The translations under genes and the position numbers were made by a program. This document shows positions 46,869 through 55,849 of a stretch of 64,000 nucleotides of DNA, piece after piece. The stretch's first letter is position 1. Every line of letters begins with the position of its first letter. Below the pieces are notes generated by a model that was given only the letters and a program-made list of their open reading frames with translations, had not been told where the DNA came from and ran no database searches. The stretch is from Polytrichum commune (lineage: Eukaryota > Streptophyta > Polytrichopsida > Polytrichales > Polytrichaceae), in contig OX485804.1 in the NCBI GenBank assembly GCA_950295325.1, positions 61,534,533-61,598,532 of the forward strand, written 5' to 3'.

Positions 46869-48950
46869 GATCATTCATAAACGCTCATGTTTTTTTTCCA
46901 TTGGTCATCTAGTTTGTATAAGGTGACACAAAAGTATATTAAATTATCTTTGCAACTTCAACACAAACACGTATACAAGGACTGCAAGGATGCCCAAACA
47001 ATGGACGAAGTTGAGACTAAATATCGTGTAAATTCGCTCATGGTGGTTGTCATTTGGAGTTGCCATGGAAGAATGTATTTTTGGCATCTCTGGGTGGTTG
47101 AGATTATGGCAGTTTTGTTACATGCAATAAGGTGGTCATATGTTTATTGTAAGTGAAATATTAAATTACATTCTTGAATGTTATTTTTTTCATGCCATGT
47201 AAGAAATATATGCATTCTTGAATAATTTTTGTGGTGTTCACCAGAGATGACAATAGAGGAACATGTGGAGATTCCAACATGTAATCTTGCAAAGAAGGTG
47301 TATAATAAGTACCTTTACCAATCCGGCCACAAGATGACTTGCATGTACGAAGCAATGATGGACAATATGATCTTTGCATTCATGCAAATTGAGATTTACA
47401 TGTTGTGGTTGAAAGGGCGATCTACTAGTAAAGGCCATGATTCAACGCCCATGAATCAAAAGGTTTGGAGATTCTAAATTGCCCGTAGATGCCATGATGA
47501 TATATGATCATGGGGTATAAGATCTTAAGATCATAAGACCCATCATCTGGAAAACAAATGATGCAAGCAAACACAAACACAAACCAAACAATAAATAAAG
47601 CCAATACATTTACTTAACATGTGGAAATGTGCCTTGGAAGGCTCAAAGTTGTTTGGATCCACCAAACGGAAGCTTCACTTACCACCCAATGTTGATTGCA
47701 ACTCACATCGACCCAACAAAGTGAACGACTCAATCCCTCACCCTAGCATTCAACCTAAAAGGGCATGCATAGAGGATTCTTTGAGTTTTATAGAGCACGG
47801 TGTGGCTCAGAACAACATCTATTTTAGATATTGACTACCGTACCTCACAATGGTACATTACTAGATTGCCCCCCATCTAAACCAAAAGATGTTGGGCAAT
47901 ACAAGCCAATACATGTACTTTGTGCAATGCAAAAGTTGGTACTGACAAGCATGACATTCATGCTCCAACTTACAAAGGCACAAGAATGAGTTTTGCTCTA
48001 GCTACCATGTGGAGCATGAGTTTTGTTTATGCCCTTACAACATCATTGTGAGTGGTGGCAACAAGAAGTATGTGCTACACTGGCCTATAGTAACCAACAA
48101 ATGGCCAGTGAAGATAGGAAATAATCTTTCAAAGGAGGAGATGTTGGCACTCGAAGATGTCAGGTTCCAATTGGAGTAAAAGAAGGCCTTCTCACCATGT
48201 CGGAGGCTTTGAAGAATTACACTCCCAATCCATGTTCTCGTTATCATGTGCCAACAACACCCACAGCCAATCACAACAACAAATGGGAGATTGTTTAACT
48301 CGTAGACAATTACTATGTAGTTGGCATCACTATCATTCCAAATCATGGATTCAAAATGATAATCAAAATCATCTTTAGGGAGGAAAACTCCTACCATGAC
48401 ACAATTGATGACATTGCGCATTGCACGTGCCCAAATTTCACAAATGTGTCCTCTTAGGCTTTGGGTAAGAGAGGGAAACAAAACTATTGCAAACATCTAT
48501 ATAATATGTTACATCTATATATTATGTTTGGATTTTTGTACAAGGTGGACTACGACAATGACGTGTTCATTCATGCTCCAACGCTCACCTACAACAAGGG
48601 CAAGTGAGTACTTGAACTTGCCGGTGTTGTAAAGTATGAGTAGTGTTGAGTCACATGTTTGACAATGTCAATAAGTGACATGTATTGGTATGAATTGTTT
48701 AAAAAAAATGCCAACATTGGACCAATCATTTTTTGAAGTATCCATGCTACTAGGCCCCTTTATTGTTGTTCATTCAAATTGTTGGTACTTAAAACACTTG
48801 AAAAATTGGAGCCAAATGAGTGCCAATTTTAAAATATGAACCCTATAACCACGTACATTTACGAACTTTGGCGTCATCGCTCACATGTTACTGCTCATTG
48901 CTCATGTCTTAGCTTCCCTCTTTTCAACCAACCACGTGGAATCCTATGTG
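46869..48950 (+). pseudogene. SWIM-type transposase relic, C-terminal half
   Basis: Continues the protein interrupted by the chromovirus. Segments in order: FFFHWSSSLYKVTQKYIK with KDCKDAQTMDEVETKYRVNS (46887-47040); EHVEIPTCNLAKKVYNKYL (47259 on); CALEGSKLFGSTKRKLHLPP (47627 on) with NSHRP; and a C-terminal part with AHCTCPNFTNVSS and NYCKHLYNM, giving CxC at 48422/48428 and CxH at 48488/48494 (CxCx19CxH, a SWIM zinc finger). The end reads DVFIHAPTLTYN. Stops and frameshifts are scattered throughout. The 3' noncoding part to about 48950 also matches the second copy, so a whole transposon was present. Confidence 0.65.
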
Positions 48951-48954
48951 GCTT

Positions 48955-49165
48955 ACCCTTGGGAGAGATAGGTGCCAACCAACTTGTCCATGCCCGTTCA
49001 AGAAGTTCACCCTCAAAAAGAGGTAGGATTCATCAAAGGCCCTCTAATTTTCATAATGCATGTTTTGGGAATACACATATAGTCATATGAGCTTGAAAAT
49101 GAAACAACACCATAATTCACGGCAATGGCAACATCGGAGCCATCATTATTTTCTTTCTTTTATTT
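48955..49165 (+). repeat. SINE-like repeat family B, copy 2
   Basis: Aligns with 14641-14850 (GGGAGAGATAGGT, GTTCACCCTC, TTGAAAATGAA, GGCAACATCGGAG) and ends in TTTTCTTTCTTTT. It sits at the end of the SWIM element but is absent from the equivalent position of that element's second copy, so it inserted separately. Confidence 0.5.
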
Positions 49166-50880
49166 CACTCTAGTGAACAAATCAACCGCCACCGATCTAG
49201 CTACTTTTGAAATGCACGAGGTATATTAGATGCACAAATCATACAAATTCAAATTTAGATACACATAGTACATGGGATTCCTTAGGAAAGTATATTTTGG
49301 CCACTTACATACATGAACCTTACCTACACGCTATGTCAAAATAATGATAGGGACACATGGCCTCACCTCCTATCTGCATTTGCAAACTAACACATTAAAT
49401 GACTAGAATAGCTAGACATAACAAAGTTGTTCATTATGTAGCCCAAACGCAACAAGCCATCAAATTCCCTAGATTTTTCACACTAAGTGAACTTCGGGAC
49501 CGTCAAAAGCCAACCCTTGGACACAACAATCCCACATTGGCTACCCCCATGCATATGTAGCTCCACTCCATGTCATTTCCATGCCATATGTAGCTCCACG
49601 TCTTAATCAAACACCTATATTGATTGGTGTGTGATTATGTGAGGAACAAAGAACAAACACTGTAAAGACACATGTTTGAAAGAGATTGGACTACGTCTTC
49701 AAATGTTATTAACCACTCCACACTTGATAGTGAACATAATTGGGAAGTCTTATGTATCAAGTTAAGGAATCACCATATATATATGTACTTCTGATAACCA
49801 TTACTAAAAAGGGGAGGACCAATTTTCACTCCTAATTTTGGTGATACTTCATCATATATTTTCTAATGCAAACACTTGAAGTTTTGAAGTGTATACCGAA
49901 TCGGTAACTTAGAAATTGGAGAACATAAAATAAAAAGCCGAATAACACCTGCATGCCATTCCACCAAATTGTGGCAATAGATTCCACTTTAACTGCAAAA
50001 TACCAAACCCGTGTTATTGGTTGGATAGTTACTTAATTTTCAAATTACAATTAATTTTGTGTCTTCTATTGATCTGATTTACATCTTGCAATTTGTTTTG
50101 CATAAACAAATTTTTTGATGAAACACCAACAAGAATTGTAACAAAAACCAAAGTAAAAAAATGGATCTCGCAAATATTTCAAGGCTCATGGTTATCGAAA
50201 GTGCATGTTTGTTGCTTCAAATGTATGACAACGTATGTCATGTTGGTTTGACGTTACGTGTTGGTTTTGGATATGCTGACCTAAGTCAAACTACAAAAAG
50301 AAGAAAATATGGGGATTATGGTTTCACAAATAAGAGCCTATGAGTTATAGTGGAATTGGGCATTTCACTAGAATACATTATAAGACTCCTAAACGAATAC
50401 CTCAAATCTTGCTCATACTATTATAATCTTTCACATGAATCAAATCTACAAAGGATTGAAGTGTGAACCACATGGTTCAACAAAGTCAAGATGGTAAGCT
50501 AGAACATTAAGGGATTCAAGCATGAGATATTCTAGATAGGATTGGAAAAACTTTAAGTTTGCAATCTTCATGTGGCATTCTGATTTCAATGTCTTCATGT
50601 GTTAATCTACCTATTATCTTGTTCTATGTCATGCTACGTAACTTTATGTCTTGAAATATCATCCTTGCTATATATGTCAATCATTTTTTTGACTTTCCAT
50701 TTACAAATTTTCATGACTACTATGGAACACACTAATTAATTTTATTTTTTAAATTATGTTTCCTTAGGCATTCATGCAACATGTTTTGAAAGTTGATGTG
50801 TTGGTAGCAAATATCCTTACATTTTCATTGTAATTTTGACATCTCCAATTTTGTTCAACTTGTATTGCAACTGGCCCAAC
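49166..50880. other. unclassified intergenic DNA
   Basis: A diverged piece of family E/F (CACTTGATAGTGAACA) lies at 49721-49760. No gene is seen; the 60-codon frame at 50161-50343 is unrecognised. Confidence 0.35.
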
Positions 50881-50881
50881 C

Positions 50882-51043
50882 AAGAAGAAGAAGAAGAAGA
50901 AGAAGAACTCCGGTCCCTACTAGGGACCGGAGTGAATAAAGTGTCTGTTCGTAGGACAACCGTGGCCGTACCCCAGGGTAGCGGCGTTGGGTGTAATACT
51001 ACTTCACCCTTTGCAGGGAGTAGACACTATGTTAGTAACTGAT
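50882..51043 (-). mobile_element. LINE 3'-terminal domain with perfect hairpin
   Basis: Read on the minus strand: TTACTAACATAGTGTC, CTCCCTGCAAAGGGTG, AGTAGTATTACACCC, CGAACAGACACTTTATTCAC, then a perfect 11-bp hairpin (arms 50905-50915 and 50921-50931) and a (TTC)n tail (GAA repeats 50884-50904 on the plus strand). The same order of blocks ends the SINE at 23325-23708. It lies downstream of the nuclease-like ORF of the LINE copy on the same strand. Confidence 0.8.
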
Positions 51044-51061
51044 GTTTTAACCGGTTAAACC

Positions 51062-51076
51062 GGGGGGGGGGGGGGG
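51062..51076. repeat. G15 tract
   Basis: Longest of the nine G or C runs of ten or more in the window; it lies inside the LINE 3' region. Confidence 0.9.
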
Positions 51077-51179
51077 AAGGGGGTGTGTAGGGTGCATGGG
51101 TTTTAATTTAGAATTTTCTGTGGGTCTTGCTACTTTGTTTGGGACGAGAAGCGTGCGTATTTGTTTGGAGTATAAGTGG

Positions 51180-51438
51180 TGGTTGGTTGTATAGTTGGTC
51201 GCCAAGTCATGGTTCCAAGGTTGGTTGGATAAGGACGTGCGTGTTATATTAATACGGTCCGGGTTCGATTCGCGTTGAATCCGTTTGAGCGTGTTAGTGC
51301 AATACACTGTGACTTGGTGCTGCAAGTGAGTTAATCATAGGCAGGAAAGTTATGCCAACCAGTCGGCTACTCCCCGCCTTTCTGAGCTATAGGTGGTAAC
51401 TTAATAACTAGTGGTATGACCACTACCCCTCTCTAATT
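51180..51438 (+). mobile_element. possible second tRNA-related SINE, antisense in LINE
   Basis: GGTTCGATTCG (51262-51272) matches the Pol III B box, and TTGGTTGGATAAGG ~40 bp upstream could be an A box. The sequence cannot be folded into a proper tRNA, because the T-stem does not pair. A hairpin, TAGTGGT-ATG-ACCACTA, lies near 51410-51426. It lies in the LINE 3' region in the opposite orientation, which fits a nested SINE. No target duplication is found. Confidence 0.35.
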
Positions 51439-52035
51439 TTAATTATGATTTTGTAGGTTTGTGATGGGTTGTCTATTTTCTATTCGTCTTTTGTGGATTA
51501 GTATTGAGTGTGCATATTGTATGGCGATTATGTTGATTTGTTGAAATGTGTGCCTAATTTGTGTTGTGGGAAGTTTGAGTTGTGTTTCTAGTGCCTTCAT
51601 CGAGGGGATATGAGTTGTGGCTCTAGCGCCGGATGCTAGTACTATAAGTGGGGCAACCTTCCATCCTTTTGTAGTGAGGGTGTTAATAAGTGGTTGATAT
51701 TTCATGGTTTTTCTTTCTAGTGTTTCGGCCGAGAACCTGTCATTACAATATGTGAATTCTATGTATTGTATTGTGACTTCTTGTGTGGGTGCTTCTAGTG
51801 GGGGGGAATTATATGGATGACCGATGACACATAATATGTCGGGTTTGAGCTGAGCATTGCAATGACATCGTTGGGTGTTGCATGGGCATGGTAATAGCCA
51901 TGTAGGTACTGTATTTTCTTGTGGAGAATCGTTGTGTGTTCCTGCGTTCATAAGTGTATAATATCTAGTAAGTTTGTTTGAGATGAGAAGTTTACGGATT
52001 TCCCATACCATAGAGGATTGGCAACTCAACTTCAT
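51439..52035 (-). pseudogene. LINE C-terminal ORF with nuclease-like domain, best copy
   Basis: 198 codons open on the minus strand. Residues in order: basic start; PCPCNTQRCHCNAQLKPD (CxCx4CxC then KPD); EVTIQYIEFTYCNDRF; ERKTMKYQPLINTL; GWKVAPLIVLASGARATTH; and a basic end, HKRRIENRQP. KPD, the Glu of EFT and the Lys of KxxKY are the kind of residues expected in a PD-(D/E)XK active site, and a Cys-rich knuckle followed by (K/R)PD is the layout of the restriction-like endonuclease in R2-type LINEs. Here KPD and EFT are 26 residues apart, more than in R2. All upstream ORFs are lost by 5' truncation. The frame itself has no stop or shift. Confidence 0.7.
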
Positions 52036-53622
52036 GGATATGTTTGTTTATTGTCCACATCATTCCCCAAAAACTAATTCTTGCTCAAATGTATGAATAA
52101 AGGATTGGTGGATAAAATTTCAAGGATGAATGTTAAACATTTGACCAAGATGAATGATGCAATCGGTTTTACAAATCTCAAAATTTCATAAAACACTCGA
52201 AACATGTTTGCGGGATAGTTTACCCATCATATTATGCACAAAGATGTTATTGAATAAAGTATTACTCTATTGACATTATGATCCTTGTTGTATAAACTCC
52301 ATCATAATATTACACATCGTATGAACACTCCCTCCAACCATTGTGCATATGATATCAAATTTGGAGAAATAACACCATCACAATACAAAAGATTGCTACG
52401 TTAAGGGAAATCGTCTTATTGTGAGTGGCCATTCTATTAATTGGGGGGGGGGGGTAGGGCAACTTAGTTGAGTTTTTTTTAAATAAAATAAAATATTGGG
52501 GTTGCTTTGTTATTTTCCCTTGGCCCTTAAACTTGCACACCATCAAAGTTATTTGTAAGTCCTTAAAAGAGTGATGTGACCATGGGTTTGATCCTTCTTT
52601 GAGAAAGTTTTCTATTAAGAGCCCGTTAGCTCATTGTGCATTGGAGCCTATTTTGAAAATTGCATGAAACTTTTGGGATCTCGTATTTCCACCTCAAAAT
52701 TTTGAGGATCTAAAATAGGGCATGCACACGAGACCCAACCTAAATTATGAAAGCGGCATGTGCAAGGCTAGCCTAGCCCACCCATCCTAATCAGATAATT
52801 AGCAACAGCCGGATTTTAATATCATGACAACACTTTTTGTGTATGGTAATTTAAGCGCTAAGAAAACTTGAATGACTTTGTAATAATCCTCGTAAACTCA
52901 TGGTTTAGGACTTCACCCATGCTTTCATTTGCTTTACTTTATGGATGCAACACTCTATTGACGGAACAAAAACTCAACGTATGAGGAAGTGAAGATCGGC
53001 CGGAACAAGGTATTTCACCACATCTTTAAAATTATCCAAAAAGTACTAAGGTGGTTGTTGTTGTTGTTTTTGTTTTTTGGATTTTGGATTTGAGATGCCT
53101 ATAGGGCTCCGGCTTAGAGCACTCGAACTTCAAAGGGATAATGCATTGTCAGCCATGCCCGTAAGTGTGTGTGTGTGTGTGCCCGCAACATTGTACTTAT
53201 GGTATGTGAGGAGTTGTTGGTGATGATATCTCATCCTTATCCTTGGTGGCCATTGGGCCCGCGACCAAGTGTTGATACCATTTTGCTTTATACGCACACG
53301 TTTGGCATGAAGGACAACCCCCTCAAAAAGGCAAACGTTCCCGCATTTGCCATGGGGTTTGACCCCCGGGCCCCACCCCATCCCTTTATGTTTGTTGGCC
53401 ATCACAAACTTCGCCACGCTCGACGCTCCTCCTTTTGGACGGGTCCCACCTTCACTTCATTTGAAGGGTTCCTATTTTTCTTTGTCTTTGTTGCCTTTCA
53501 ATGCGATCAACAACCTTGACAATTATTTTTCAAATGACGGGTTGAGAGAATCTTCATCTTTCACACAAGGTTTGAGATCACATCGTGTTTCTTCAAGTGT
53601 AAATGAGAGAAGTTTGAACTTC
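52036..53622. other. unclassified intergenic DNA
   Basis: A G12 run lies at 52443-52454, (GTT)n at 53053-53075, and (GT)8 at 53166-53181. Frames at 53130-53640 are unrecognised. Confidence 0.4.
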
Positions 53623-54075
53623 TTACAATGTGTAGTTTAAACTAAGAACTTTCTGATTCTTCGTGTCGCGGCATAACTCATATATTGCCCCCCAATCCAT
53701 ATTCTCCAACTCTATCCCACATAATGATACTCGCATCAAAGCATCCAAGATGTCCAACTTCAATGAAAGTGGCTCTTGATAGCATTTTGTTTGAAAATCC
53801 CCTTTCACAAATTGCAGTACGTGAGGAAATGACAAGTAGTTTTTGCCAAGTTGCATGAGATGTTGTCAATTGATTTACCACTTGTTGATGCCCCCACAAA
53901 ATTGCCACTCCTCATACAACGATCCGTCTTCACATTCATGCCTCAAAGTTTCTACAAACTCAAGCAACTCAACTCTACTTGCATCACTTTCAATCGTTGT
54001 CAATCCAAATTTTACGATCAATCTCTCCAACCATTGCTCTGACATAATTATACGAACTTCTTCATCGCTTGGTTA
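53623..54075 (-). pseudogene. hAT-type transposase relic (C-terminal dimerisation part)
   Basis: On the minus strand, one frame (53908-53678) contains SSRTAICERGFSNK and a second (53856-53623) contains LSLKLDILDALMRVSLCGIE and NMDWGAIYEL. Together they match the order of the hATC dimerisation domain (xxA-CERGFSxxN, then LDALMRVSL-x(4-6)-MDW) found in plant zinc-finger/hAT-like proteins. A frameshift separates the two motifs. The DDE core is not recognisable upstream. Confidence 0.6.
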
Positions 54076-54440
54076 ATACTGTGGACTAAAAAGTTTTGAT
54101 GCGTTGAAAACTGGTAAATCATGAGACCTTTCGTATAAGTAAGGTATAGCATGGCTTCATGTGCTATGGTTTACAAACACACTATGTTCAAAATTTGTGG
54201 AATAGCCATCAAGCATAAATTCTTCGATAAGAGTTCATCCCATGTCAAGTTTGAAGCAAACTTGTAAAGAAGAATTCAGTGGCCTCATGGTAGTCCACGT
54301 CAAATTTATTTGTAGGGTGCAAGATGCAAATATTATTGACCATTTAGCCGACCTTGCTAGGCTTCGCCCTGCTAATTGCTTCTAAATACCCATCTCCCAC
54401 TAAACTATCAATGAATGGGAAGAACCAACTGCTAATTACA
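54076..54440. other. unclassified intergenic DNA
   Basis: No gene or repeat is recognised. Confidence 0.4.
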
Positions 54441-54825
54441 AAGAAACCAATCGAGTTTGAGTTGAGGTTCAAGACTTCAAGAAAAACCCTCGATTTAGTA
54501 AAGAAAAACCGAAATATCACAATATGTAACCAATTGGACTTGGAAACGCTAGGACTTTGATTTATTATGCCCAAAATGATCTTTGGATGTTGCAAACTAT
54601 AATTGTGACTTGGACGTGATTTACAATTGAGTTTGAGAAAGACAAGTTGAAGTTCAAGACTTCGGGAAAAACCCCTAATTTAGTATAGAAAATTTGAAAG
54701 ATCACAATATGTGACCGGTTGGACTTGGAACACTAGGATCACAACATGTGACCGATTATGCCCAAAACTTTGCATGGGCACTGCAAACTAGAATTGTGAC
54801 TTGGATGTGACTCGTAGTTGTTCCT
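54441..54825. repeat. tandem duplication, ~190-bp unit
   Basis: Two direct units (54441-54630 and 54631-54825) share GAGTTTGAG, GGTTCAAGACTTC/AGTTCAAGACTTC, TTGGACTTGGAA, TATGCCCAAAA and ATTGTGACTTGGA(C/T)GTGA. The second unit carries an extra GATCACAACATGTGACCG piece, itself a partial duplicate. Confidence 0.75.
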
Positions 54826-55849
54826 TTGAGGATCATGTGAATTACTTTGGTACATACATATTATCTCTCATCACTATCACAATCACATTGAAAATTCAAC
54901 ATAAACTCGATTTGGGTTTACTTAGGTGTCACTTACAAGTGTAGAAGTTGACTCGTATCTCCTAAGTCATTATGAAGTGAAAGCATGACTTATACATTAT
55001 GGGATACAACATTGTTTGCCCATAGTTATGGGATGTGATTGATGGGTAATGGTTAAGGGGGCCTTTTCTTTTGACGGTTGCTTTTCATTTTTATTTGCTT
55101 TTCCATGTGATGGACATCTTTTGCATTTTCGCTTTTTCTTTCAACGGGCAACATTAGTTTCAAACTTTCTACGCCTTTGTCGTGGCTTGTGATGGGTGCA
55201 AAAAGAAGCCTCGATGCTCGAGCCCATATATTCTAACTTCTACCCAACTCAAGTCAATGATACCTACTACCAAATCACATTCACAGGTATGAAATTCGAA
55301 ATAGCCATACTTTTCAAGCTACATATCCCCACCATTAGCATATGAAAGTACACATGTGCTCCACCATATGCTTTAGCACGTGCTATTTATTGACCTCAAC
55401 ATGGTTGTATTTCACCCACTTTGTATCACTACATTCAATCCTAGCTATCACTTCTATTTTCCTGTCCTATTTTTCACTTTGAAGCATGGAGTTAGTTGAA
55501 CCAAAAGGATACTCAATACCAACCCCCCCACTTTGTACGAGTCGATTGAAGGTGTCCATGGCAAACTTCACACCTTTTATGCTAAGATGCGTGGTTCTAT
55601 TTTGAGCACTTCCAACTTCACATACCAATTTGACCAATAGATTAGGCCAAGGATTGTCACATCATGTTCACAATTCTAATTTCAAGTTTTATAATCACAA
55701 TTGAATTGCAAAAGATATAAGAGGTTAAAGTGAAGATTATAATGTTCTTTGATCGATCCCATAGACCCTCCCAGTTGCTTCATACATCAAAGCTAGAACA
55801 ATGGTTGTAATTAGAGCATGAGGTTGCTAGAAGCACAAACACAAAATGT
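54826..55849. other. unclassified intergenic DNA
   Basis: No gene, repeat or hairpin is recognised. Confidence 0.4.

Noticed and set aside
51215-51280. Possible tRNA gene
   Set aside because: The B box is good but the T-stem and acceptor stem do not pair.
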